64,000 bases of DNA from Evansella alkalicola. GTDB taxonomy: Bacteria; Bacillota; Bacilli; Bacillales; Salisediminibacteriaceae. The stretch spans positions 27,962-91,961 of the forward strand of contig NZ_JAHQCR010000014.1 of NCBI RefSeq assembly GCF_019042735.1, in the 5' to 3' direction. The notes below the pieces were generated by a model. It did no database searches, was not told where the DNA came from, and worked only from the letters and a program-made list of their open reading frames with translations. A program made the translations under genes and the position numbers. Position 1 is the stretch's first letter. Each line of letters opens with the position of its first letter. This document shows, one piece after another, positions 8,175-17,053 of this stretch.

Positions 8175-8975
8175 TTAAAGCAACCTAGTCAAAACACCCA
8201 ATACAGCATAGGCAGTTATAATACTAATTACTAACGTATCAAGACCCTTCCAATATAGCTGCCTATATTTAGTTCTTCCCTCGCCACCAACATAGCCCCT
8301 CGCTTCCATTGCAACTGCCAGCTCCTCCGCTCGCTTTAACGATTGAACAATTAAGGGAACAAAGATAGGTATAATGGTCTTCACTCTTTTCCAAGGAGAT
8401 CCATGACTGAAGCTTGCTCCCCTTGCCATTTGTGCTTTCGTGATCCTTGCCGTTTCCTCTATGAGTGTCGGAAAAAAACGAAGTGCAATGGAAATCATAA
8501 AGGCCATTTCATGGACAGGAAAACGCCATTTTTTTAGGGGTGAAAACAAAGTCTCTAAACCATCAGTTAAGTCAACTGGTGTCGTAGTTAAGGTTAATAA
8601 TGACGCCATTCCCACCAGAATAAAAAGCCTTCCCCCAATAAGGAGCCCCTCAGTAAGACCGCCAGAATAAACGGTAACACTAAAAAACTGAAAGAGTACT
8701 TCTCCATCATTGTTCATGAATAACTGCAGTAACAATGTAATGAAAATAATAATTCCAATCAATCGCATACTCTTGAAAAAATATATAAGTGGAACTTTAG
8801 ATACTGAAAAGGTCCATATAAAAATGCCAATGGCCACAACAAGAAATAAAGGGTGTCTACTAATAAATAGAAATAACATAAATATTAACAAGCCTACTAA
8901 TTTTGATCGGGGGTCTAGACGATGAAGCACAGATGAACCAGGCAAATACTGTCCTAACGCGATGTGCTCAAGCAT
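8175..8975 (-). CDS. ecfT: ECF transporter transmembrane component EcfT
   Basis: EcfT is the shared membrane scaffold of energy-coupling-factor vitamin transporters; it links the two ATPases to substrate-binding S components. The protein has about five hydrophobic segments and the two coupling motifs near its cytoplasmic helices (AQMARGASF and AMEARGYVG, the Ala-Arg-Gly signatures). A TTG at 8984 is in frame, but the ATG at 8975 fits AAAGGA better and matches the B. subtilis N-terminus. It overlaps the ecfA2 end by 8 nt. The S components are encoded elsewhere. Confidence 0.95.
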   Translation of the reverse strand: MLEHIALGQYLPGSSVLHRLDPRSKLVGLLIFMLFLFISRHPLFLVVAIGIFIWTFSVSKVPLIYFFKSMRLIGIIIFITLLLQLFMNNDGEVLFQFFSVTVYSGGLTEGLLIGGRLFILVGMASLLTLTTTPVDLTDGLETLFSPLKKWRFPVHEMAFMISIALRFFPTLIEETARITKAQMARGASFSHGSPWKRVKTIIPIFVPLIVQSLKRAEELAVAMEARGYVGGEGRTKYRQLYWKGLDTLVISIITAYAVLGVLTRLL

Positions 8976-9846
8976 TGTTTTCAATGTCCTTTCTTAAAAA
9001 AGAGACAATCTCATCGACTGTATCATCAATCTCAAAATGATCCGTGATTAAAGCTTGTCCAGAAGCCCTTTGTAGCTCCATTAGCAAACTTAAAGTGTTA
9101 GGGAGACTTATTCCATATTCGTTTAGCTTTGTTTCCTTTGTGAACAATTCAGAAGGTGTACCTACTAATTTCCGCTCACCATCATACATCACATGGATTT
9201 CCTCACCATATCGTGCTGCATCTTCCATGTTGTGCGTTACTAAAATAACAGAACGTCCTTCCTTAGCCTTAAACCAATGATTAAAGAGCTCCATCATCCC
9301 AATATGTCCAACAGGGTCTAATCCTGCAGTTGGCTCGTCTAGGACCAATACTTTAGGTTCCATAGCTAATACACCTGCTATAGCGACACGCCTCATCTGA
9401 CCGCCACTGAGTTCGTATGGAGATCGCATATATAAGGAAGGAGAGATTCCAACGAGAGAGAGACTTTCTTCTGCTCGCTTTTCTGCTTCCACCTTTCCTA
9501 CGCCCAGATTCATAGGGCCAAAAGCCACATCCTCTAGTACTGTATCATGGAAAAGCTGATGCTCAGGAAATTGAAATACCATCCCTATCTCTTTCCTCAA
9601 ATGATAAAGTTGCTTCATTTTTGTTTTTCTATTAACTACCTTTTCACCAATTAGCATGCTACCTTCTGTAGGTTTCAATAAGCCATTTAATAGTTGAATG
9701 AAGGTAGACTTTCCCGACCCTGTTTTTCCTATAAAAACATGGTATGTACTCGGCCTTAATGTGAAGTTTATCTTATGTAACGCGACTTTTTCAAAAGGAG
9801 TGCCAACCATATACTTTACAGTTACATCATTTGCTTTAATTTCCAT
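8968..9846 (-). CDS. ecfA2: ECF transporter ATPase EcfA2
   Basis: A 292-residue ABC ATPase with Walker A GKTGSGKST, a Q-loop in MVFQFPEHQLF, signature LSGGQMRRVAIAG, Walker B VLVLDEPTAGLDP and the switch histidine in VTHN. The PEHQLF stretch is typical of the EcfA/CbiO subfamily. It forms the heterodimeric motor with EcfA1 that drives vitamin or cofactor uptake through EcfT. The start overlaps the end of ecfA1 by 25 nt, indicating coupled translation. Former names are cbiO2 and ybaE. Confidence 0.95.
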   Translation of the reverse strand: MEIKANDVTVKYMVGTPFEKVALHKINFTLRPSTYHVFIGKTGSGKSTFIQLLNGLLKPTEGSMLIGEKVVNRKTKMKQLYHLRKEIGMVFQFPEHQLFHDTVLEDVAFGPMNLGVGKVEAEKRAEESLSLVGISPSLYMRSPYELSGGQMRRVAIAGVLAMEPKVLVLDEPTAGLDPVGHIGMMELFNHWFKAKEGRSVILVTHNMEDAARYGEEIHVMYDGERKLVGTPSELFTKETKLNEYGISLPNTLSLLMELQRASGQALITDHFEIDDTVDEIVSFLRKDIENNA

Positions 9847-10682
9847 ATAGCATCCACCAGTTCTTGTTCTGTTATAATTGTATTATTAACTTCTCTTAAG
9901 TCATACCCTTTTCCTTTTAGCCCTTCCATTATTTCTATAATAAACGGATGAATTAAATTGGTGTCTGCTAACATTTCTGAGTGGCTAAGGACTTCTAATG
10001 GTGGGCCATCACCTACTATTCGCCCTTCCTTTAATACAATAACCCTATCTGACATAAGTGCTTCATTTAAGTCATGGGTTATCATAACAATCGTTAATTC
10101 TGTTTCCCTGCGCAACCTTTGGACTTGATCCATCACTTCTTTTTTCCCGATTGGATCTAGCATTGAAGTCGCTTCATCTAATATTAAAATTTCGGGTTGT
10201 AGGACGAGGGCACCAGCTAGTGCCACTCTTTGCTTCTGTCCTCCAGATAACCTACTCGGTTCACTATTTTCCAAGCCACTTAAACCTAGTGTATGGATAG
10301 TATTTCTTACCCTTGCCTGCATTTCTTTAAAGGGTACTCCAGCGTTTTCAAGTCCAAAGGCAACGTCATCTGCTACAGTAGGTGCTACGAGTTGATTGTC
10401 AGGATTCTGAAAAACCATGCTTACTTTTTTTCTAATGAGGGGCTGATTATTGAAATCTTTCGTGTTCATACCTAGGATTGTTACATCACCAGTCACTGGA
10501 ATTAACAGCCCATTCAAGAACTTTGCCAGTGTAGATTTCCCTGATCCATTATGACCAACGATAGAAACCCACTCTCCTGCGCGTAATGACAGTGAGATGT
10601 CTGTCAAAACATTTTCCCCATTACCTTGAAACTGGAATGTCAGACTATCAACATGAATTGTTCCTTGCAGTGTTTCTTGCAT
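9822..10682 (-). CDS. ecfA1: ECF transporter ATPase EcfA1
   Basis: This ABC ATPase has Walker A GHNGSGKST, Q-loop MVFQNPDNQLV, signature LSGGQKQRVALAG, Walker B ILILDEATSMLDP and the H-loop ITHD. The frame stays open back to 10832, but that extension crosses the rplQ terminator and the end of rplQ. The start chosen is the ATG at 10682, 8 nt after GGGGAG, giving 286 residues. It heads the ecfA1-ecfA2-ecfT-truA unit. An ATG at 10703 is possible. Confidence 0.95.
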   Translation of the reverse strand: MQETLQGTIHVDSLTFQFQGNGENVLTDISLSLRAGEWVSIVGHNGSGKSTLAKFLNGLLIPVTGDVTILGMNTKDFNNQPLIRKKVSMVFQNPDNQLVAPTVADDVAFGLENAGVPFKEMQARVRNTIHTLGLSGLENSEPSRLSGGQKQRVALAGALVLQPEILILDEATSMLDPIGKKEVMDQVQRLRRETELTIVMITHDLNEALMSDRVIVLKEGRIVGDGPPLEVLSHSEMLADTNLIHPFIIEIMEGLKGKGYDLREVNNTIITEQELVDAIWKLKQMM

Positions 10683-10714
10683 TCCCTCATCTCCCCATTG
10701 CATTATGCTGAAAG

Positions 10715-10769
10715 CAAAAAAGGGCACAGAAACAGAATCTAAAAATAGATCTGGTTTCTCGCCCTTTGA
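10715..10769 (-). terminator. Intrinsic terminator after rplQ
   Basis: On the minus strand AAAGGGC-G-AGAAAC-CAGATCT pairs with AGATTCTG-TTTCT-GTGCCCTTT, followed by TTTTTT. It closes the long S10-spc-alpha transcript just before ecfA1. Confidence 0.85.
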
Positions 10770-10791
10770 AGAATCAATTCTTATGCATCTA

Positions 10792-11154
10792 TTACACGAG
10801 CTCAATGATCGCCATTTCTGCACCGTCTCCACGGCGAGGTCCTAGCTTTAACACACGTGTATAACCACCTTGGCGCTCTTCATAGCGTGGTGCGATATCA
10901 TCAAATAATTTCTGAACCGCATTTACGCCAGTCTCTTCGTCTGCAACTTCATTACGAATGAAAGCAGCTGCTTGACGACGAGCATGCAAATCACCACGTT
11001 TACCTAGTGTAATCATTTGGTCTACAACAGAACGAAGCTCTTTTGCTTTAGGTACAGTAGTTTCAATACGTTCATTGATGATTAAGTCTGTCGCTAAGTC
11101 ACGGAAAAGTGCTTTTCGCGCACTGCTGTCTCGACCTAATTTTCTGTATGCCAT
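10792..11154 (-). CDS. rplQ: 50S ribosomal protein L17
   Basis: The 120-residue product opens MAYRKLGRDSSARKALFR and ends RRGDGAEMAIIELV, both standard for Bacillus L17. It binds 23S rRNA near the exit tunnel face. A GAAGGAGGG site precedes the ATG, 56 nt after rpoA. It is the last gene of the alpha operon and is followed by a strong terminator. Confidence 0.98.
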   Translation of the reverse strand: MAYRKLGRDSSARKALFRDLATDLIINERIETTVPKAKELRSVVDQMITLGKRGDLHARRQAAAFIRNEVADEETGVNAVQKLFDDIAPRYEERQGGYTRVLKLGPRRGDGAEMAIIELV

Positions 11155-11210
11155 GGGAGTCCCTCCTTCTCAAGTCAAATTACTATGTTCTAAATTATGA
11201 TGAAAGGGAA

Positions 11211-12155
11211 CTATTCCTCTTTGCGAAGTCCTAAGCCTAGTTCGCCTAGCTTCTCTTGTACTTCCTCTAGTGATTTTCTTCCTAGATTTCGTACTTTCAT
11301 CATATCTTCTTCCGTTTTTTGAGTTAATTCTTGAACAGTATTAATTCCTGCTCGTTTCAAACAGTTGTAGGAGCGTACGGACAAGTCTAACTCTTCGATC
11401 GTCATTTCAAGCACTTTCTCTTTTTGATCTTCTTCTTTTTCTACCATGATCTCTGCATGCTGTGCTTGGTCCGTCAAGCCAACAAAAATATTTAAATGCT
11501 CAGTTAAGATTTTTGCGCCAAGTGATACAGCTTCTTCTGGGCGAATACTTCCATCAGTCCAAACATCTAACGTTAATTTGTCAAAGTTTGTTATCTGCCC
11601 AACACGCGTATTTTCCACTTGATAGTTTACACGTGAAACTGGTGTGTAAATAGAATCAACTGGAATAACACCTATTGGAAGTTCTTCTGAATTGTTTCCT
11701 TCAGCTTGAACATATCCTCGACCTCGGCTTGCTGTTACTTTCATATGAAATTGAGCACCCTTAGAGAGTGTTGCAATATGAAGGTCAGGGTTTAATACCT
11801 CCACATCACTGTCATGCATAAAGTCTGCAGCAGTGACAATTCCTTCGCCTTGCGCTTCAATTTCAAGCGTTTTTTCTTCATCTGAGTAGATTTTCAGAGC
11901 GAGTTTTTTTAAGTTAAGAATGATGGATGTTACATCCTCAACTACTCCTTCAATGGTTGAAAACTCATGAAGTACTCCATCAAACTGGACACTTGTTACT
12001 GCTGCACCAGGAAGTGAATTCAATAGGATCCTGCGTAGAGAATTCCCTAAGGTTGTCCCGTATCCTCGCTCCAATGGTTCAACAACAAATTTCCCATATG
12101 ATGCATCTTCTTTAATTTCAACCGCTTCAATCTTTGGCTTTTCTATTTCGATCAT
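11211..12155 (-). CDS. rpoA: RNA polymerase alpha subunit
   Basis: At 314 residues it equals the B. subtilis subunit. The N-terminal domain (about 1-230) has the dimer and beta-binding segments RGYGTTLGNSLRRILLNSLPG; an acidic linker follows. The C-terminal domain (about 245-310) contains LDLSVRSYNCLKRAGINTVQEL and RNLGRKSLEEV, which contact UP-element DNA and activators. It is the assembly platform of the polymerase core. The preceding 183-nt gap after rpsK is unusually long for this cluster and may hold an internal promoter or RNA structure. Confidence 0.99.
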   Translation of the reverse strand: MIEIEKPKIEAVEIKEDASYGKFVVEPLERGYGTTLGNSLRRILLNSLPGAAVTSVQFDGVLHEFSTIEGVVEDVTSIILNLKKLALKIYSDEEKTLEIEAQGEGIVTAADFMHDSDVEVLNPDLHIATLSKGAQFHMKVTASRGRGYVQAEGNNSEELPIGVIPVDSIYTPVSRVNYQVENTRVGQITNFDKLTLDVWTDGSIRPEEAVSLGAKILTEHLNIFVGLTDQAQHAEIMVEKEEDQKEKVLEMTIEELDLSVRSYNCLKRAGINTVQELTQKTEEDMMKVRNLGRKSLEEVQEKLGELGLGLRKEE

Positions 12156-12338
12156 TTAAACAAACCCTCCTTCAAAACGTCGAAACCCCGGTTGAATCAA
12201 GTCGTTCAACCGGAATCCCTCATTGGGCACATCCCGACCTGTCACGATACCGTCAATACCTTTGTAAAGAACCGTTTCCGGCTATAGACTCTTAATCCAT
12301 TATTGACAAGGGTATGACCTTCCATACCTCTGATGCGA
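12156..12338 (-). other. Structured intercistronic region between rpsK and rpoA
   Basis: This 183-nt gap has no gene. Near its rpoA end CCGGTTGAA pairs with TTCAACCGG (9 bp) around a short loop; near its rpsK end GGTATGGAAGGTCATACC forms a shorter hairpin. A possible weak sigma-A promoter is TTGTCA (12309-12304), 17 nt, TATAGC (12286-12281). The role is uncertain: an internal rpoA promoter, an mRNA-processing or an autoregulatory site. Confidence 0.45.
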
Positions 12339-12731
12339 CTATACTCTACGACGTTTTGGCGGACGGCATCCGTTATGTGGAACTGGAGTAACATCTTTAA
12401 TCATATTCACTTCTAAACCAGTAGCTTGAAGTGAACGAATTGCAGCTTCTCGTCCAGCACCTGGGCCTTTAACTGAAACTTCAACTATTTTCATTCCGTG
12501 TTCCATAGCAGCCTTTGCAGCAGTTTCAGCTGCAGTTTGCGCAGCAAAAGGTGTTGACTTACGAGAACCTTTAAAGCCTAAAGCACCAGCGCTTGCCCAC
12601 GAAATTGCGTTACCGCGAGTATCCGTAATTGTAACAATCGTATTATTGAAAGTTGAACGAATGTGCGCAATGCCGGATTCAATATTTTTACGTTGACGAC
12701 GCTTTGAACGAGTCGTTTTCGGTTTAGCCAT
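12339..12731 (-). CDS. rpsK: 30S ribosomal protein S11
   Basis: The protein has 130 residues with start ATG at 12731; an upstream in-frame TTG at 12740 lies only 3 nt from AGGAGG and is unlikely. The signatures IESGIAHIRSTFNNTIVTITD and the C-terminal TPVPHNGCRPPKRRRV are those of S11, which lines the E/P-site platform. It follows rpsM by 18 nt. Confidence 0.97.
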   Translation of the reverse strand: MAKPKTTRSKRRQRKNIESGIAHIRSTFNNTIVTITDTRGNAISWASAGALGFKGSRKSTPFAAQTAAETAAKAAMEHGMKIVEVSVKGPGAGREAAIRSLQATGLEVNMIKDVTPVPHNGCRPPKRRRV

Positions 12732-12749
12732 AATCGACAAATACCTCCT

Positions 12750-13115
12750 TTACTTCTTCTTGTTTGCAACTGTACGACGTGGACCTTTACGTGTACGTGC
12801 ATTGTTTTTCGTTTTTTGTCCTCGTACCGGTAATCCGCGACGATGACGAATACCACGATATGATCCAATTTCAATTAGACGTTTAATATTTAATGAGATT
12901 TCACGACGGAGATCCCCTTCTACTTTCAATGAATCAATTACTTCACGGATCTTTGAAAGTTCATCTTCAGTAAGATCTCTTACACGAGTATCCTCAGATA
13001 CACCTGCAGTTTTAAGAATCTCAATTGCTCTTGAACGTCCAATTCCATAAACGTACGTTAATGAAACGACAACTCGCTTATCACGAGGAATGTCGACACC
13101 TGATATACGTGCCAT
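12750..13115 (-). CDS. rpsM: 30S ribosomal protein S13
   Basis: The 121-residue product starts MARISGVDIPRDKRVVVSLTYVYGIG (shown in part by its N-terminus) and ends in the basic tail RTRKGPRRTVANKKK. S13 sits in the 30S head, bridges to 23S rRNA and touches P-site tRNA. Its ATG follows CAGGAGGTG. It lies between rpmJ and rpsK, the standard alpha-operon order. Confidence 0.98.
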   Translation of the reverse strand: MARISGVDIPRDKRVVVSLTYVYGIGRSRAIEILKTAGVSEDTRVRDLTEDELSKIREVIDSLKVEGDLRREISLNIKRLIEIGSYRGIRHRRGLPVRGQKTKNNARTRKGPRRTVANKKK

Positions 13116-13135
13116 TGGTTTACACCTCCTGTGAG

Positions 13136-13249
13136 TTAACCTTGTTTTTGTTTGTGTTTAGGGTTTTCGCAAATTACCATGACGGTTCCTTTTCGGCGAA
13201 TAACCTTACATTTTTCGCAAATTGGCTTGACTGACGGTCTTACCTTCAT
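13136..13249 (-). CDS. rpmJ: 50S ribosomal protein L36, zinc-binding form
   Basis: A 37-codon gene from ATG at 13249 to TAA at 13136. The product starts MKVRPSVKPICEKCKVIRR and ends NPKHKQKQG, the complete L36 sequence pattern with the zinc ligands C-x2-C, a third Cys and a His. AGGTATAAATC precedes the ATG as ribosome binding site. It sits between infA and rpsM, exactly where rpmJ lies in Bacillus. Confidence 0.97.
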   Translation of the reverse strand: MKVRPSVKPICEKCKVIRRKGTVMVICENPKHKQKQG

Positions 13250-13291
13250 GATTTATACCTCCTTATGTTGCTGCGGAGTAACATTTTTTTG

Positions 13292-13510
13292 TTATTTATA
13301 GCGATACGTAATTCGACCACGAGTTAAATCATACGGAGACAATTCTACTGTAACTTTATCACCCGGTAGAATACGAATAAAGTGCATTCGAATTTTTCCA
13401 GAGACATGAGCCAAGATCTTATGTCCGTTTTCTAATTCTACTCGGAACATTGCATTTGGTAACGGCTCAATCACCGTTCCTTCTACTTCGATTACATCTT
13501 CTTTGGCCAT
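13292..13510 (-). CDS. infA: Translation initiation factor IF-1
   Basis: At 72 residues this is a single OB-fold S1-like domain, MAKEDVIEVEGTVIEPLPN to RITYRYK. IF-1 occupies the 30S A site during initiation. Its Shine-Dalgarno (GGGGAG) overlaps the end of the upstream KOW-protein gene, 4 nt away, so translation of the two is probably linked. Confidence 0.98.
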   Translation of the reverse strand: MAKEDVIEVEGTVIEPLPNAMFRVELENGHKILAHVSGKIRMHFIRILPGDKVTVELSPYDLTRGRITYRYK

Positions 13511-13514
13511 GAAT

Positions 13515-13817
13515 TTACTCCCCTTCCTTCAGGAAATTATCATCGATATATGTTGAAATTGCAAATCGCAATTTGGCATTGGTAACACGACCTGTTTCCA
13601 CAATGCTATTTTTCACTTCCAAGGCAACGATACCTGTCTGCTCAATGTGCTGAATATTTTTCTTTTTTGCCCGATCTACTTTCCGTTTATCACCGTCAGC
13701 AATTCGGACAAAACGAGAATCAATAACTTCAATCACACAGGCAAACTGCTCTTTGTCTCTTCCACTCAATATTCTCACAAGCTCTCCCACTTGTGGAATC
13801 GAATCAGGATCTTTCAT
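13515..13817 (-). CDS. KOW-domain RNA-binding protein (YbzG-like, L14e/L6e/L27e family)
   Basis: The 100-residue protein has a KOW motif at about residues 7-45 (VGELVRILSGRDKEQFACVIEVID) followed by a basic DKRKVDRAKKKN segment, as in the ribosomal L14e/L6e/L27e-like proteins found in the same position, between map and infA, in Bacillus genomes. An RNA-binding or ribosome-associated role is inferred from the KOW fold and context; no function is established that I can cite. It starts 13 nt after the map stop. Confidence 0.85.
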   Translation of the reverse strand: MKDPDSIPQVGELVRILSGRDKEQFACVIEVIDSRFVRIADGDKRKVDRAKKKNIQHIEQTGIVALEVKNSIVETGRVTNAKLRFAISTYIDDNFLKEGE

Positions 13818-13830
13818 TTAGTGACCACCC

Positions 13831-14580
13831 TTATTCGGTTTTTGTCAAAATTTCATATCCATCATCAACAATAGCAATCGTGTGTTCAAAATGGGCACAC
13901 ATTTTACCATCAGTGGTCACTACCGTCCAATTGTCCTTTAATGTACGGACGTGTCTCGATCCGGCGTTTACCATTGGTTCTATCGCTAGTACCATTCCCG
14001 GCTTAAGTCTCGGGCCTTTTCCTGGTGGTCCGAAGTGTGGGATTTGAGGGTCTTCATGAAGGTCTTGACCAACCCCATGACCGACATACTCTCTTACTAC
14101 TGAGAAACCATATGATTCTACATATGTTTGGATAGCATGAGATATGTTTGATAACCTCTCACCTGGTTTTGCTTCATCAAGTCCTTTAAATAACGACTCT
14201 TCAGTTACTTGAAGTAGCTCCTTACTCTCTTCGGATATTTCACCCACTGGATAAGTCCATGCAGAGTCTCCATGATACCCATTATATTTAGCACCTATAT
14301 CAATACTGATAATATCGCCTTCTTTGAGTACCCGGTTTCCAGGAATTCCGTGTACCAATTCTTCATTCACTGAAGCACAGATACTCCCAGTAAATCCATT
14401 ATAGCCTTTAAAAGATGGAATCGCATCATGCTGGCGAATAAATTTGTCCGCGATGCTGTCTAATTCTAAAGTTGTAATGCCAGGCTTGATGTGTTTTTGA
14501 AGCTCCTGATGAGTTAAAGCAACGATCCTACCTGCAACACGCATTACTTCTAATTCTCTAGGCGTCTTACATATAATCAT
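13831..14580 (-). CDS. map: Methionine aminopeptidase, type I
   Basis: The 249-residue enzyme removes the initiator methionine from nascent proteins. Metal ligands are visible in the expected order: the Asp in ISIDIGAKYNGYHGD (two aspartates with spacing of 11), the His in VGHGVGQDLHE, and the glutamates in LAIEPM and FEHTI. There is no N-terminal zinc-finger extension. The ATG overlaps the adk stop as ATGA, so adk and map are translationally coupled, as in B. subtilis. Confidence 0.98.
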   Translation of the reverse strand: MIICKTPRELEVMRVAGRIVALTHQELQKHIKPGITTLELDSIADKFIRQHDAIPSFKGYNGFTGSICASVNEELVHGIPGNRVLKEGDIISIDIGAKYNGYHGDSAWTYPVGEISEESKELLQVTEESLFKGLDEAKPGERLSNISHAIQTYVESYGFSVVREYVGHGVGQDLHEDPQIPHFGPPGKGPRLKPGMVLAIEPMVNAGSRHVRTLKDNWTVVTTDGKMCAHFEHTIAIVDDGYEILTKTE

Positions 14581-15230
14581 TTATTGCTTCCTTTCAAAAA
14601 GGCATCGATATCTTCAAAAACTTCTTGAATATCCTTATTTCCATTGAGACTTCGAAGATAGCCTTTTTCATGATAGAAGTTAACAAGAGGTTTGGTCTGC
14701 TCAAGATTTACTTCTAACCTTTTCTCTACTGTTTCAGGCTTATCGTCGTCCCGTTGTGTAAGTTCGCTGTCATCTTTATCACATTTTCCAGCCACTTTCG
14801 GAGGATTATAGATCTCATGGTATGTTGCTCCGCATGTTGGGCATATCCAACGACCAGTAAGACGTTTAAATAAATCCTCTTTCGGTACTTCAATGTATAA
14901 AACATGATCGAGTTGTCGTTCAAGTCCGTCTAGCAAATCTTCTAATGCAGCGGCTTGAGCTACAGTTCTCGGGAAGCCATCTAGTAAGAATCCATTTTTA
15001 CAATCATCCTTACTAAGTCGCTCGCGAACAATTCCAACAGTTACCTCATCAGGAACAAGGTTCCCTTCGTCCATAAAAGCTTTCGCCTTTAATCCAAGTT
15101 CTGTTCCATTTTTAATGGCAGCACGGAACATATCACCTGTTGATATATGAGGAATCCCGTATTTCTCTACTATTTTTTCTGCCTGGGTCCCTTTACCAGC
15201 ACCTGGGAGTCCCATTAAGATTAAATTCAT
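14577..15230 (-). CDS. adk: Adenylate kinase, zinc-containing
   Basis: AMP + ATP to 2 ADP. The start is ATG at 15230 after GGAGGGG (an upstream in-frame GTG at 15245 is part of the Shine-Dalgarno region), giving 217 residues as in B. subtilis. The P-loop is GLPGAGKGTQ near residue 7; the AMP site includes GFPRTVAQ. The LID carries C-x2-C-x16-C-x2-D (CPTCG then CDKDD), the Cys3-Asp structural zinc site of Gram-positive long adenylate kinases. It follows secY in the spc operon. Confidence 0.98.
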   Translation of the reverse strand: MNLILMGLPGAGKGTQAEKIVEKYGIPHISTGDMFRAAIKNGTELGLKAKAFMDEGNLVPDEVTVGIVRERLSKDDCKNGFLLDGFPRTVAQAAALEDLLDGLERQLDHVLYIEVPKEDLFKRLTGRWICPTCGATYHEIYNPPKVAGKCDKDDSELTQRDDDKPETVEKRLEVNLEQTKPLVNFYHEKGYLRSLNGNKDIQEVFEDIDAFLKGSNK

Positions 15231-15293
15231 CACTTTCCCCTCCACCGTTTAAATTCAAGATCGAAAGCAAAGGGAGTCATCCTCCCTTTCGTT

Positions 15294-16586
15294 CTATTTA
15301 ATAAATCCTTTATAGGAACGTTGGATCAATTGACTTTCAATCTGTTTCATCGTATCTAAAGCTACTCCTACGACAATCAATAATCCAGTACCACCAATTT
15401 GAACAGCTGGTGGTAAACCTGCCAGTTCCGTGAAAAACACAGGAATTACTGATACTGTTGCTAGGAATAAAGCTCCTACGAACGTCAAACGATAAAGGAT
15501 TCGAGTGATATATACTTGTGTCGTTTGTCCGGGACGTATACCTGGTATATAACCGCCTTGTTTCTTCAAGTTATCGGCCATTTGTTCAGGATTAACTTGG
15601 ATAAATGTATAGAAATACGTAAACCCAATGATTAATGCCGCGTAAACGACTAAGCCAAATGGCTGTGTATAATCAAAGTTTTGTGTTACCCAAGTGGCAA
15701 TCGTATTATCATCACCTATTAATCCAGCGACAGTTGGCGGAAAAATAAAGAGTGCCATTGCGAATATAACTGGAATTACCCCGGCTGAGTTCACTTTTAA
15801 TGGCAAGTGGGTCGATTGCCCCCCTTGCGGTTTCCCAGCAACCAAACGTTTTGCATATTGCACGGGAATTTTACGTAAGGCTTGCTGTACGTATATTACC
15901 CCGACTGTAATTGCTAACACTGCGAGCAGTAGTAACAAAATGATAACGATATTGATAAATAGTTGATCACCAGCATCTACTATCTTTGTGGCATAAATTT
16001 GATTTACACCATTTGGGATTGCAGCTGCTATACCACCAAAAATCAATATTGAAATCCCGTTACCTACACCCTTAGCAGTAATTTGTTCCCCTAACCACAT
16101 CAGGAAAGAAGTTCCCGCAGTTAGTGTTAAAGCTATCAATAAGTAAGTTGGTATGGTCGCGTTAGGAACAAGACCTGGGAAGATATTGTTAAACCCAATC
16201 GACATAGCCAACGCTTGAAAAAATGCAATGACAACTGTACCATACCGCGTTACTTGTGCTAACTTCCTTCTACCTGCTTCACCTTGTTTTGACCACTCAG
16301 CGAATTTAGGTACTACGTCCATTCTTAAAAGCTGAACGATAATGGAAGCAGTGATATATGGCATTATACCAGTTGCAAAGATCGAGAAGTTTTCCAAAGC
16401 CCCACCGCCAAAGGTATTAAGGAAACCAAAGGCGTTCATTTCTCCCTGAAAATCCAAAAGGTCAGCATCCACACCTGGAGCAGGGATGTGAGCACCAATG
16501 CGAAAGACGATGAGCATCGCTAAAGTGAAAAGAATCTTCGTTCTTAAATCACCTATACGCATGATATTGGAAATAGTTCGAAACAT
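15294..16586 (-). CDS. secY: Preprotein translocase subunit SecY
   Basis: The 430-residue protein has ten predicted membrane helices and forms the protein-conducting channel with SecE and SecG. Typical segments are GIMPYITASIIVQLL (helix 2 plug side), the cytoplasmic loop AKRLVAGKPQGGQSTHLPLK and the C5 loop KKQGGYIPGIRPG, which contacts SecA and ribosome. Its ATG overlaps the rplO TAA by one base (TAATG). secE lies in this window at 45037-45231. Confidence 0.98.
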   Translation of the reverse strand: MFRTISNIMRIGDLRTKILFTLAMLIVFRIGAHIPAPGVDADLLDFQGEMNAFGFLNTFGGGALENFSIFATGIMPYITASIIVQLLRMDVVPKFAEWSKQGEAGRRKLAQVTRYGTVVIAFFQALAMSIGFNNIFPGLVPNATIPTYLLIALTLTAGTSFLMWLGEQITAKGVGNGISILIFGGIAAAIPNGVNQIYATKIVDAGDQLFINIVIILLLLLAVLAITVGVIYVQQALRKIPVQYAKRLVAGKPQGGQSTHLPLKVNSAGVIPVIFAMALFIFPPTVAGLIGDDNTIATWVTQNFDYTQPFGLVVYAALIIGFTYFYTFIQVNPEQMADNLKKQGGYIPGIRPGQTTQVYITRILYRLTFVGALFLATVSVIPVFFTELAGLPPAVQIGGTGLLIVVGVALDTMKQIESQLIQRSYKGFIK

Positions 16587-17026
16587 TAAACCACCTCAGT
16601 CGTTCCGCCGGCAGCCTCGATTGCTTCTTTTGCAGTACCAGAGAACTTATGAGCCTTAACAGTTAGCTTGCGCTCAAGAGTTCCATTTCCAAGAATTTTA
16701 ATTCCGTCTCTCTCGTTTTTAACAACACCAGTTTCAACTAAAAGTTCTGGTGTTACTTCAGTACCGTCTTCAAAACGATTTAAAGTATCTAAATTCACAA
16801 CAGCGTACTCAACACGTGTTGGGTTCGTGAATCCTCGCTTTGGTAAACGACGGAAGATAGGCATTTGTCCACCCTCGAATCCTGGACGAACACCACCTCC
16901 AGAACGGGAGTTTTGTCCTTTATGTCCACGACCAGCTGTCTTACCATTACCAGTAGCGATACCACGACCTTTACGCTTACGTTCTTTACGTGAACCTTCA
17001 GCAGGTTGTAGTTCATGAAGTTTCAT
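16586..17026 (-). CDS. rplO: 50S ribosomal protein L15
   Basis: The 146-residue product starts MKLHELQPAEGSRKERKRKG and has the glycine-rich SGGGVRPGFEGGQMPIFRRLPKRGF segment (two blocks) that threads through 23S rRNA. GAGGAGGTGC precedes the ATG. It lies 27 nt after rpmD in spc order and is coupled to secY. Confidence 0.98.
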   Translation of the reverse strand: MKLHELQPAEGSRKERKRKGRGIATGNGKTAGRGHKGQNSRSGGGVRPGFEGGQMPIFRRLPKRGFTNPTRVEYAVVNLDTLNRFEDGTEVTPELLVETGVVKNERDGIKILGNGTLERKLTVKAHKFSGTAKEAIEAAGGTTEVV

Positions 17027-17053
17027 TGTTGCACCTCCTCAACTGTTTATCTT

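Noticed and set aside
10683..10832. N-terminal extension of EcfA1
   Set aside because: Would run through the rplQ terminator and the end of rplQ; the ATG at 10682 has a proper ribosome binding site.
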